From the NCBI GenBank assembly GCA_022844565.1, contig JALHLK010000005.1, forward strand, positions 1 to 64,000: DNA of 64,000 bases. The letters run 5' to 3'. The position numbers and the translations under genes are program-made. Every line of letters begins with the position of its first letter. The stretch's first letter is position 1. Source of the DNA: Saprospiraceae bacterium. Lineage in GTDB: Bacteria; Bacteroidota; Bacteroidia; Chitinophagales; Saprospiraceae. Of the stretch, positions 51,241 through 60,140 are shown one piece after another. The notes beneath the pieces are model-generated. The model had not been told where the DNA came from. It did not search any database and worked only from the letters and a program-made list of their open reading frames with translations.

Positions 51241-51338
51241 ATTGTAAAAATAAGAATTTTTATCTTCATTTTGTCAAAAGTATAGGTTTTTATAGGAATT
51301 TAAGGGAGATAGTATTATTATTGTCCAAAATATATCAC

Positions 51339-53459
51339 ATGAAAAATTCAATTCTGAAGGTCCTTTCTTTGTTAGTTTTTATTGTTTATTTTGGTTGTAA
51401 TCAATCTTCTAAAAACGATATTATAGAATGGAAGGAATATCTTGGCGGAGGCGATAAAAACCATTATGCACCAATAGATCAAATTAATAAGGACAATCTT
51501 GACCAATTATCATTAGCTTGGACTTACAGTATGCAAGATTCGGGACAAATGCAGACCAACCCTTTGATGATTGATGGTATAGTTTATGGCGTTACACCTA
51601 AGATTCAAGTTTTTGCTCTTGATGCAGTAACAGGTAAAGAAATTTGGAAATCTGAGGATACCATTGCAGCATGGCACAGTACCTGTAGAGGGCTTGCCTA
51701 TTGGGAATCACAAGATAAAAAAGACAAAAGATTATTGTATTCAGTAGGCCCTGATTTATTGGCAATAGACGCAATGACAGGTAAAAGGATTACAACTTTT
51801 GGAAATAAGGGTAAAGCTGATCTTCACGAAGGATTTCCCGATATTGCAAAAAATAAATTTATAATCTCAAATACACCTGGAATCATTTTTGAAGACAAAA
51901 TAATTATGCCTGTCAGGGTAAGTGAAAATCCAGGAGCAGCACCAGGAGATATTCGAGCTTTTAATGTGAAAACAGGTAAGCTCGATTGGATATTTCATAC
52001 GATCCCCCACCCTGGCGAGTTTGGATATGAGACTTTTCCTCCTGAAGCTTACAAAAATGAACAATTAGGTGGTGCAAATAATTGGGCTGGAATGTCGATA
52101 GATAGAGAAAAAGGTATCGTATTTGTTCCAACAGGATCGGCTTCGTACGATTTTTATGGAGGGAATAGGAAAGGGCAAAATTTGTTTAGCAACAGTCTAT
52201 TAGCGCTAGATGCCAAAAGTGGGAAGAGACTATGGCATCAGCAATTGGTTCATCATGATATTTGGGATAGAGATATTCCGGCACCACCAAATTTATTTAC
52301 GATCACTCAAGACGGAAAAAAAAGAGATGTTGTGGGCCAAATCACGAAACAAGGATACGTATACCTATTCGACAGAAAAGACGGTCAACCCATTTTTCCC
52401 ATTGAAGAAATTAAAGTTAAACAAAGTACAGTCGAAGGAGAAGAGACTTGGCCTACTCAACCTATACCAACAAAACCAGCACCATTTGCAAGAAGATCAG
52501 ATCAATTGACAGAAGATGATATAAGTCCTTTTGCCTCCAATAGAGATGAATTGATTAAAAAGTTTAGGACATTTGACAAAGGGTTTTACGATCCATTGTC
52601 TACTAAAGGTATTTTGCTCATGCCAGGACTGGATGGTGGTGCAGAATGGGGAGGTGCCGCCGTAAATCCACAAGGGATTCTCTTTGTAAACTCTAATGAG
52701 ATGGCTTGGGAATTAATCTTAGAAAAGCAACCTGATGAAAAAGAAATGAAGTACATGCCATTGGGCCAAAGAATTTATCTGAAGAATTGTGCTGTTTGTC
52801 ACAGTAAAGATAAAAAAGGTAGTAAAGATGGAGTTTATCCAAATTTATTGAATGTGAAAAGTAAATATGATGATCAAGAAATCGTAAAAATCATTACCAA
52901 AGGTAAAGGTACGATGCCTGCAAGCCCTCCTTTAGATACCACAGAACTAAAATCACTGCTTAACTACATACATGGTATATCAGAAGAAAATCCACGAGAT
53001 AGTTATCAAGACAAAGACGTTGGATATACACCTTATAGAATCACAGGATACAATAAATTTCTAGATAAAGATGGATTACCAGGCATAAAACCGCCTTGGG
53101 GTACCCTCAATGCTATTGATATGAATTCAGGCGAATATCTATGGAAAAAAACCCTAGGATATGACCCGATCACAATGGAAAGAGGCATTAAAGACACTGG
53201 TTCAGAAAACTATGGTGGACCTTTGATCACCTCGAGTGGATTGCTTTTCATAGCTGGGACAAAAGATGGCCATCTCCGTATATATGATCAAAAGACAGGT
53301 GACTTATTGAAAGAAATTAAATTACCTTTTGCCTCATTTGCGACTCCTACTACTTATTTTATTGGAAATAAACAGTATGTTTTGTTGGCATGCGGGGGTA
53401 CAAAATTAGGGACACCTAAAGGTAATCAGTATGTGGCATTTGCTTTAAACGACAAATAA
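51339..53459 (+). CDS. PQQ-dependent dehydrogenase-like lipoprotein with cytochrome c motif
   Basis: A 706-aa lipoprotein (start ATG 51339; lipobox FGC near residue 18). A longer in-frame ORF from 51237 would hide the signal. It has an eight-bladed quinoprotein propeller: WKEYLGGGDKNHYAPIDQINKDNLDQLSLAWTY, QTNPLMIDGIVYGVTPKIQVFALDAVTGKEIWK, GPLITSSGLLFIAGTKDGHLRIYDQKTG. Within the last third, NCAVCHSKDKKG gives a CxxCH haem c site with GTMPASPPL holding the axial Met. It fits membrane-associated PQQ alcohol/glucose dehydrogenases that pass electrons to a haem. No PQQ biosynthesis genes are in the window. Confidence 0.88.
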   Translation: MKNSILKVLSLLVFIVYFGCNQSSKNDIIEWKEYLGGGDKNHYAPIDQINKDNLDQLSLAWTYSMQDSGQMQTNPLMIDGIVYGVTPKIQVFALDAVTGKEIWKSEDTIAAWHSTCRGLAYWESQDKKDKRLLYSVGPDLLAIDAMTGKRITTFGNKGKADLHEGFPDIAKNKFIISNTPGIIFEDKIIMPVRVSENPGAAPGDIRAFNVKTGKLDWIFHTIPHPGEFGYETFPPEAYKNEQLGGANNWAGMSIDREKGIVFVPTGSASYDFYGGNRKGQNLFSNSLLALDAKSGKRLWHQQLVHHDIWDRDIPAPPNLFTITQDGKKRDVVGQITKQGYVYLFDRKDGQPIFPIEEIKVKQSTVEGEETWPTQPIPTKPAPFARRSDQLTEDDISPFASNRDELIKKFRTFDKGFYDPLSTKGILLMPGLDGGAEWGGAAVNPQGILFVNSNEMAWELILEKQPDEKEMKYMPLGQRIYLKNCAVCHSKDKKGSKDGVYPNLLNVKSKYDDQEIVKIITKGKGTMPASPPLDTTELKSLLNYIHGISEENPRDSYQDKDVGYTPYRITGYNKFLDKDGLPGIKPPWGTLNAIDMNSGEYLWKKTLGYDPITMERGIKDTGSENYGGPLITSSGLLFIAGTKDGHLRIYDQKTGDLLKEIKLPFASFATPTTYFIGNKQYVLLACGGTKLGTPKGNQYVAFALNDK

Positions 53460-53768
53460 CCTAAATGAGGAGCAAGACTTTGCATCAATTGCGTCATCCT
53501 TTGCTTTCTTAGGTAAAGTAGCGAAATTGGTAAAGGTAAAGGCAAAGTTTTAGATTGATTTGAATTTTATAAATAGCAAGACAATTTAATAACTATTTAT
53601 TATTTTGACAAATGAAAGATATACTATTCTTAAATAAATACGAATAGCATAAATAGTGTGTATTTTTGATTATGAATTCTTGTATAGAGAAGTTATATTT
53701 GCAGGATTGATTATAATTTTTTATTTTATAATTGTATAAATTGCATAAGTGAAAAAACTTGGAACAAA
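53460..53768. other. 309-bp spacer
   Basis: AT-rich, no ORF. A TATATTTG box at 53694-53701 (exact TAnnTTTG) is the likely -7 element of the YCII gene, leaving a 5' leader of about 60 nt. The first 90 bp carry GGTAAAG-type words but no clear hairpin terminator. Confidence 0.5.
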
Positions 53769-54251
53769 ATGAAATTTATTTTAACTTTATTATTATTGGT
53801 TCTATCAAACGTGACATTTACTCAATCAAAAGTAGTACGTGATACTTTGACTACAAATCCAAATTACAATAAGGAGTTAGCCAACAAATTGGGGGCAAAT
53901 GAATATGGAATGAAAAGTTATTTTTTAGTAATTCTTAAAACAGGCACTAACAAAACGAGTGACAAAGATTTTATAAATACAAGTTTCATGGGCCATATGA
54001 ATAATATTAATCGATTGGTAAAGGAAGGAAAACTAATAATTGCAGGGCCACTCGGCAAAAATGAGAATAATTACAGAGGAATTTTTATTTTGAATAATAT
54101 TAAGACATTAGAGGAAGCAAAAGAAATATTGCAAACTGATCAAGCCATAAAAGACGAGCTTTTGGACTACGAAATTTTTACTTGGTTTGGTTCTGCTGCG
54201 ATACCTGAATACTTGCCTTTTGATGACAAAATCTGGAAAATAAAACCGTAA
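53769..54251 (+). CDS. YCII-related domain protein, exported
   Basis: A 160-aa protein with a signal peptide (FILTLLLLVLSNVTFTQ) and a ferredoxin-like YciI domain: MKSYFLVILKTG, FMGHMNNINRLVKEGKLIIAGPLG (the catalytic-like His of the family, about 77) and FILNNIKTLEEAKEILQTDQAIKDELLDYEI. YciI proteins are usually cytosolic; this exported form is common in Bacteroidota. Function is unknown. Single gene. Confidence 0.83.
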   Translation: MKFILTLLLLVLSNVTFTQSKVVRDTLTTNPNYNKELANKLGANEYGMKSYFLVILKTGTNKTSDKDFINTSFMGHMNNINRLVKEGKLIIAGPLGKNENNYRGIFILNNIKTLEEAKEILQTDQAIKDELLDYEIFTWFGSAAIPEYLPFDDKIWKIKP

Positions 54252-54424
54252 AACAATTATGGTTGAACAATTATAGTTTGTACGTAAAAATGATCATTGA
54301 ATTTATCGAAGCCTGTAATAGTAATACATTATTAAATAATCATTGACATTCAATAATCTAAATATCCTTCGCCTATTTTTCTCCTTAATTAAATTTTCTC
54401 ACCTACCATTTTAAGTTTTTACCA

Positions 54425-54432
54425 TATCTTTG
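54425..54432 (+). promoter_or_regulatory. -7 box (TATCTTTG) of the GH13 gene
   Basis: Exact TAnnTTTG match, 37 bp before ATG 54469; it overlaps the upstream in-frame ATG at 54430 and so supports the later start. Confidence 0.5.
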
Positions 54433-54468
54433 CTTAGTGTCACAAATACATTAAGTAAATCAAAACAT

Positions 54469-57400
54469 ATGAAGTCTCTAGTTTCTGTCATTGTAGCTTT
54501 TTTATTACTTCACCAATTAGCTGGGCAAATCATTGCAATAACACCGCAAAATACACAAGACAAGGATCAAGTGACAATTGTATTCGACAGTAATTTAGGT
54601 AACAAAGAATTGGCAGGCGCTACAAAAGTATATATGCATCATGGTGTAGTAACAGATGGTGTGGATGGTACAGCTTGGCAAAATGTGAAAGGCAATTGGG
54701 GTAAAGATGATGGTGTCGGTCAAATGACAAGAGTATCTGGAAGTACTACAAAGTGGCAAATCACTTTTTCACCAACGCTCAGGCAATACTTTGGGGTTGC
54801 AGCAGGTATTAATATTTTTAGAATATCATGTGTCTTCAGAAATGCTGATGGGAGTAGAAAGGCTACGATAGCCGCTGGCCAATATCCTTGGGGCACAGTG
54901 GCTCCCAATCTAGATTTTTACATCAATCTGACCGTCCCAAATTTTGCAACTATTACTGCACCTAAAGGAAGTGAAACGTATATCGCTCCAGGTCAAAGTT
55001 TACCAATTGCGGCTAGTATTTCAAGTACCGCTGCGGAGATTAAATTAGAAATTAATAAAGGTAATGGCTATATTAATCTCAGAACAGTTACCAATTCAAA
55101 CGTTATTAGCCACGAATACTTTCCGCAAAATGACGAATCTTTAGAAATACGTGTGGTTGCAAAAATCAATAATACGACCATAGAATCAGTCATCAACCAC
55201 AAAGTTTTTATAAGACAGCCTGTAGTAATAGAATCTGTACCAATTGGTATGAAAAATGGTGTCAATTATGATCCAATGGATTCGTCTAAAGCTACATTGG
55301 TTTTATTAGCCCCATCAAAAGAATTTGTTTATTTGGTTGGTGATATGACAGATTGGAAAGTTGATCCCAAATATTTGATGAAGCGGTCTCCTGATGGGCA
55401 AAAATACTGGTTGGAGCTCAACAACTTAGCGTCTGGTAAAGCCTATGTCTACCAATATTGGATCGATGGGCAGTTGAAAGTGGCTGATCCTTATGCACAT
55501 CAGATTGCCGACCCTTGGAATGATAAATTTATACCAAATACAGTTTTTCCAAATCTGCCCGCTTACTCTAGAACAGATTTTGGAATTGCCTCGGTATTAC
55601 AGACCAAACAATCTGATTACACTTGGTCTACAAATGAAACAAATTGGAAAAAGCCAGATGTAAATCATTTGGTAATTTATGAGTTGCATCTACGCGATTT
55701 CATAGCTTCTCACAATTTCAAAGATTTGACAGATACCATAGCGTATTTGAAAAATTTAGGCATCAATGCAATTGAACTAATGCCTATCAATGAATTTGAA
55801 GGTAATGACTCATGGGGATATAATCCGTCGTTTTACTTTGCTGTTGATAAATATTATGGCCACAAAAATGAATTAAAAAGATTTATAGATGTATGTCATC
55901 AAAACGGAATAGCGGTAATATCTGATATTGTTTTCAATCACTCCTTTGGGCAATCACCGTTTGTACAAATGTATTTTGATAAACAAGCAGATAAGCCTTT
56001 ACTCAACAATCCCTGGTTTAATAGAGAATATGTAGGGCCTTTTGAATGGGGCTATGATTTTAATCATTTGAGTACCTATACGGAAGATTTGGTTGATGAA
56101 GTTAATAGATTTTGGCTAGAAGAATTTAGATTTGATGGTTTTAGGTTTGATTTCACAAAAGGGTTTACCAATACTGCTCCAGGGAATAGTTTAGATGCAT
56201 ATGACCCACACCGAATTAAAATACTAGATCGAATGGGTAAAAAGATCAGAACATACGCAAAAGATGCTTATTTGATTTTGGAGCATTTTGGGAATCAAAG
56301 TGAAGAAAGTGAGTTGGGGGCTATAGGGTTTAAAATGTGGAGAAATAAATCCTATGATTACGTCCCTGCTGCGATAGGTAATCCGACGGGATCATTTCAA
56401 GGTATGAGTGACACAACGCACGTCCCATACTTTAATAGTCATGATGAGCGCAGAATAGCCGAGCACTGCCTGACAGAGGGGCTTTCTGCCAATGGCTATG
56501 ATGTTAAGAATAAAGCTACAATGTTGGAAAGAACAAAAATGGTTGCAGCATTTACCTACTTACAGCCTGGATTAAAAATGATCTGGCAATTTGACGAATT
56601 GGCCTATGATATTGACATCAATTTGAATGGTAGAACAGGCCGGAAACCTTATGTTTGGGGTGCAAACAGTCTAAACTACTATGATGATAAAGAAAGGCAA
56701 AAAGTGTCAAGTGTTTATAAAAACCTGTTAAGCTTGCGAAAAGTGTACCAACCAGAAAAACTTTTTATGTCAAAACAAAACCATAAGACATCCGGTGAAA
56801 CAAGAAGATTAAGTTATGATACGCCCGAGAAAGATTTAATAATTGTTGGAAATTTTGGTTTAAAAGCCAATAACATAAAGCCCGAATTTACTCATACTGG
56901 GTGGTGGTACAACTATTTTAAGGGAGATTCTATTAATGTGACTAACGTAAGTATGGATGTCAATTTAAGTCCCGGAGAATGGTACATTTATACAGACATT
57001 AGATTTGATATGAAGTCACTAGATTTAGTAGCTAATGCAGCAAATCCTGTGATCATTAATCCAAATCCATTTCTAGCTAATCAAACGATTAAAATTACTT
57101 TCGATGCAACAAAAGCATCAAATGGCGGAACAACGGGCTTGTTAAATTCAGATAATGTAGTGATGGTCGCTGGAGTAATTACGCAGAGTGGGCAGCCTAA
57201 TACTTTGTCAAATGTAGTCGATGATCAGCGGGGTAATATGCAAAAAGTAGGTGAAAATCTTTGGGAGATATCTATTCTACCAAATCAATTTTTTAATTTA
57301 GTACCTACAAATGAACTAAAGCAAATAGGTATGTCCTTTCGAAATGCAGATGGTTCGAAAAAAGGTTTTGGGCCTGGAAATTCTATAATTTTCTTCGATG

Positions 57401-58083
57401 TACTTTCTGCTAACCAAATTGTGTCCATTTCACCGGCAGGCTTCACCACCAATCAAGAAATCACGGTGACATTCGATGCCAATCAAGGCAATAGAGAATT
57501 AGTCGGAGCGACAAAAGTATATATGCACAGTGGTGTTGTTTTGTCTGATAAAGAAGAGTTAAACTCGCAATCGTGGCAAAAAGTAAAAGGTAACTGGGGT
57601 ACAGACAATGGTATAGGATTGATGTCGCCCGTACCCAATCGAAAAGATGTTTGGCAATTAAAAATCACACCTAAATCTTATTACAACCTTACTGATAGTG
57701 AAATATTATATTGGATTGCCACAGTATTCCGTAATGCGGATGGCACAAAAAAAGGAACAGCTCCCTCAGGCCCGATACTTAACGGCATAATAGCGCCTAA
57801 CCAAGATTATTTCATAAAAAACTTGTTGACCGTCAATGTCACTGAAGATATAAATGAGCATCTAATCCTCTTTCCCAATCCATTCAACAATACATTAACT
57901 ATAATTGGTGAAGAAAGCGAATATCAAATTGAGATTTATGATTTGAAAGGGAATAAACAATATGAAAACTATAAAATATATAATGGCAGTATATTAGATT
58001 TGGATTATTTGAAATCGGGAATATATTTGATGAGAATTAGGTCACAAGAAAAGACAATTATTAGGAAGGTGATCAAGAATTGA
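54469..58083 (+). CDS. Secreted multidomain alpha-amylase family (GH13) enzyme with T9SS tail
   Basis: A 1204-aa secreted glucan-active enzyme. Order: signal peptide (KSLVSVIVAFLLLHQLAGQ); beta module 1 (about 22-145); an Ig-like stretch; CBM48-like domain (about 275-365: KEFVYLVGDMTDWK, DPYAHQIADPW); GH13 barrel (about 400-780); beta modules 2 and 3 (about 860-980 and 982-1110); type A sorting tail (from about 1131, FPNPFNNTLTIIGE...GIYLMRI). Catalytic residues are Asp561 (GFRFDF), Glu605 (LILEHFG) and Asp659 (NSHDE). Modules 1 and 3 are close copies (ATKVYMHHGVV / ATKVYMHSGVV), probably starch-binding. It is likely anchored on the cell surface. The substrate is probably an alpha-glucan. Confidence 0.9.
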   Translation: MKSLVSVIVAFLLLHQLAGQIIAITPQNTQDKDQVTIVFDSNLGNKELAGATKVYMHHGVVTDGVDGTAWQNVKGNWGKDDGVGQMTRVSGSTTKWQITFSPTLRQYFGVAAGINIFRISCVFRNADGSRKATIAAGQYPWGTVAPNLDFYINLTVPNFATITAPKGSETYIAPGQSLPIAASISSTAAEIKLEINKGNGYINLRTVTNSNVISHEYFPQNDESLEIRVVAKINNTTIESVINHKVFIRQPVVIESVPIGMKNGVNYDPMDSSKATLVLLAPSKEFVYLVGDMTDWKVDPKYLMKRSPDGQKYWLELNNLASGKAYVYQYWIDGQLKVADPYAHQIADPWNDKFIPNTVFPNLPAYSRTDFGIASVLQTKQSDYTWSTNETNWKKPDVNHLVIYELHLRDFIASHNFKDLTDTIAYLKNLGINAIELMPINEFEGNDSWGYNPSFYFAVDKYYGHKNELKRFIDVCHQNGIAVISDIVFNHSFGQSPFVQMYFDKQADKPLLNNPWFNREYVGPFEWGYDFNHLSTYTEDLVDEVNRFWLEEFRFDGFRFDFTKGFTNTAPGNSLDAYDPHRIKILDRMGKKIRTYAKDAYLILEHFGNQSEESELGAIGFKMWRNKSYDYVPAAIGNPTGSFQGMSDTTHVPYFNSHDERRIAEHCLTEGLSANGYDVKNKATMLERTKMVAAFTYLQPGLKMIWQFDELAYDIDINLNGRTGRKPYVWGANSLNYYDDKERQKVSSVYKNLLSLRKVYQPEKLFMSKQNHKTSGETRRLSYDTPEKDLIIVGNFGLKANNIKPEFTHTGWWYNYFKGDSINVTNVSMDVNLSPGEWYIYTDIRFDMKSLDLVANAANPVIINPNPFLANQTIKITFDATKASNGGTTGLLNSDNVVMVAGVITQSGQPNTLSNVVDDQRGNMQKVGENLWEISILPNQFFNLVPTNELKQIGMSFRNADGSKKGFGPGNSIIFFDVLSANQIVSISPAGFTTNQEITVTFDANQGNRELVGATKVYMHSGVVLSDKEELNSQSWQKVKGNWGTDNGIGLMSPVPNRKDVWQLKITPKSYYNLTDSEILYWIATVFRNADGTKKGTAPSGPILNGIIAPNQDYFIKNLLTVNVTEDINEHLILFPNPFNNTLTIIGEESEYQIEIYDLKGNKQYENYKIYNGSILDLDYLKSGIYLMRIRSQEKTIIRKVIKN

Positions 58084-58117
58084 AAAAGATTCAGAAACCA
58101 ACCAATTCATGAACCAA

Positions 58118-59668
58118 TTACTTCAAACCTAAAACTCCATTTTCCACCATCGGTATTCGAAATCTTTCTATCTCCGCATTTTGATGTTGATTCTTGAATA
58201 ATTTATCCATTTTAGCTAGCATTGCAGCATTGTCTTTGGCTACATTACGTTTCTCATTTGGGTCGTTGGCAAGATTGTACAATTCAATAGTTGGTGCGTT
58301 TTTCGGGTCTTTTAAATGTTGCCTTACCAATTTCCAATCACCCATCCGCACTGCGACTTGACCTCCATATTCAGGAAAAACCCATAGAAAAAAATCATGT
58401 CGTTTTTGTTTGCCTTTGTCCAAAAGGGTTGGTGCAAAACTTATTCCATCGGTTTTTACCTCATTTTTAATGTTAGTTAAATCAAGAATAGTAGCAAACA
58501 TATCATATTGGACAGAGACTAGCGAAGTATTGACAGAAGGTTTGATTTTGTTGGGCCAATGGGCTATAAATGGCACTTTAATACCACCTTCATATACAAA
58601 ACCTTTTCCTTTACCATGTTCTTCATCATGTATGCCGTTACTATTAAAAAATTGGCCATCAGTTCCACCAGAAAATGTTGCACCATTATCAGATGAAAAG
58701 AAAATGATGGTATTATTGTATAATCCTTCTTTTTTGAGATAGGAAACAAGATTCCCAACTTGCTCATCCATGTATGAAATTTGTGCGGCATATCCTGCAC
58801 GTGGTGAAGGATGTGGAAAATATCCTTTTTCTCCAAGGTATGGCTTTTCTTTTCCAAATTTGTTTTCATAATACTTTACCCATCTATCAGGTGCTTGTAT
58901 AGGATTGTGAGGTATAGGTGTAGCCCAATATAAAAAGAAAGGTTTTTTCTTATGCTGATTTAAGAACCCAATCACTTTATCAAACATAATTTCCGGAGCA
59001 TACTCTTTAAGGTTGAAGGGAGCGTATGATTTAATGTCGGCTGGGTCATCATCGGGTTTTAACTTTGTATTAGGTACTACCACTTCATTATTGAGATAAT
59101 ACCGTCTTTCATTTTCGTATAAGTGAACAGGATAATATGTGTGGGCTTGCCTTTGACAGTTATAACCAAAGAAATAATCAAAACCCATTTTGGTAGGAAT
59201 GGAGTTTGTATGTGGTGCACCTAATCCCCACTTTCCTACTAAAGCCGTAACATAGCCATTCTTTTTTAGGATGGATGGAAATAATACCGTATTTTCTGGC
59301 AATGGCCTTTGACCTTCTAGACTGGAATCTGCTAACATAGCCTTAAAACTCCATACTTCACCTCTATCTCCCCATTCGTCATTACCGCGAATATAGGAAT
59401 GACCCGCATGCCGTCCAGTCAATAACATGTATCGGGCAGGTGCGCAGACAGGTGCGCTTGTGTAGTGTTGTGTAAATACCTTGCCTTTACGACCAAGGTC
59501 ATCCAAATGTGGAGTCTCTATTTTACTTTGTCCGTTAATACCCAAGTCTCCAAATCCGAGGTCATCAGCATAAATGTATATGATATTGGGTTTTGTTTCT
59601 TTTAATTTAAAACCATAGAACCCTAAACCAAGGAATATGACGAGACACAAAAGAACTATTTGTTTCAT
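58118..59668 (-). CDS. Sulfatase (arylsulfatase A-like)
   Basis: A 516-aa exported sulfatase. After a signal peptide, NIIYIYADDLGFGDLG supplies metal ligands Asp35-Asp36. The CxPxR signature CAPAR (Cys75) is the residue oxidised to formylglycine, followed by LLTGRHAGHSYIRGN. ALVGKWGLG (Lys in place of the usual GKWHLG His), FFSSDNGATFSGG (metal Asp-Asn) and the C-terminal DWKLVRQH complete the family. Sulfated polysaccharide or a sulfated small molecule is the substrate. No sulfatase-maturing enzyme and no SusCD pair are nearby. Its 3' end faces the GH13 gene (34-bp gap). Confidence 0.9.
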   Translation of the reverse strand: MKQIVLLCLVIFLGLGFYGFKLKETKPNIIYIYADDLGFGDLGINGQSKIETPHLDDLGRKGKVFTQHYTSAPVCAPARYMLLTGRHAGHSYIRGNDEWGDRGEVWSFKAMLADSSLEGQRPLPENTVLFPSILKKNGYVTALVGKWGLGAPHTNSIPTKMGFDYFFGYNCQRQAHTYYPVHLYENERRYYLNNEVVVPNTKLKPDDDPADIKSYAPFNLKEYAPEIMFDKVIGFLNQHKKKPFFLYWATPIPHNPIQAPDRWVKYYENKFGKEKPYLGEKGYFPHPSPRAGYAAQISYMDEQVGNLVSYLKKEGLYNNTIIFFSSDNGATFSGGTDGQFFNSNGIHDEEHGKGKGFVYEGGIKVPFIAHWPNKIKPSVNTSLVSVQYDMFATILDLTNIKNEVKTDGISFAPTLLDKGKQKRHDFFLWVFPEYGGQVAVRMGDWKLVRQHLKDPKNAPTIELYNLANDPNEKRNVAKDNAAMLAKMDKLFKNQHQNAEIERFRIPMVENGVLGLK

Positions 59669-59698
59669 TTCAATTTATTTCATGGCAAATATAGTCAC

Positions 59699-60127
59699 TT
59701 AACTTTTGTTTTTTAGTACTACCACGATATTAGGATTAATGATAACGAGCTCTTTAATAAATTGATGCTTTTTATCAGGAGATATGATTATACAGTCATA
59801 CTTTCCAAATTTGATTTCTATCCTTTCTAATATGGATAATGCTGGTGAACTTATAGGATTGGTCGTCTCTGTAATGTTACTTATTGTATTGATATCTAAC
59901 GTTTTGTTGTAAAGGAAACCACATTTTATAATCAATTTATCCTTATCAATTACATAATATGTTGTCAAAAACATATGAATGATAAATATAATGGTAATAA
60001 CTAATATAACTACACCTAACCAACTTTTTGGATCACTCAACATCAAATAGAACACCGTGCCAAAAATGATTATAATTGGTATCAATAATTCTAACCCAAT
60101 CTTGGATTTATACATTTTTAAAACCAT
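59699..60127 (-). CDS. Membrane-anchored bacterial PH-domain protein
   Basis: A 142-aa protein with two N-terminal helices (GLELLIPIIIIFGTVFYLML and WLGVVILVITIIFIIHMFL) followed by a short beta domain: YYVIDKDKLIIKCGFLYNKTLDINTISNITET, ILERIEIKFGKYDCIIISPDKKHQFIKEL. This is the pattern of bPH (PF06713-like, YdjJ/SunI-type) proteins. The start may be Met5 (60115). It lies between the sulfatase and the alpha-2-macroglobulin-like gene, 13 bp from the latter, and may be co-transcribed with it. Confidence 0.75.
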   Translation of the reverse strand: MVLKMYKSKIGLELLIPIIIIFGTVFYLMLSDPKSWLGVVILVITIIFIIHMFLTTYYVIDKDKLIIKCGFLYNKTLDINTISNITETTNPISSPALSILERIEIKFGKYDCIIISPDKKHQFIKELVIINPNIVVVLKNKS

Positions 60128-60140
60128 TTTCCTATCATTT

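Larger units (their letters stand above)
50296..51338. other. 1.04-kb very AT-rich intergenic region
   Basis: No convincing protein or RNA gene. It holds two diverged copies of a segment about 240 bp long, offset by about 465 bp (described separately), many stop codons in all frames, and a TAATTTTG box at 51222-51229 that may serve the PQQ dehydrogenase gene. Confidence 0.6.
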
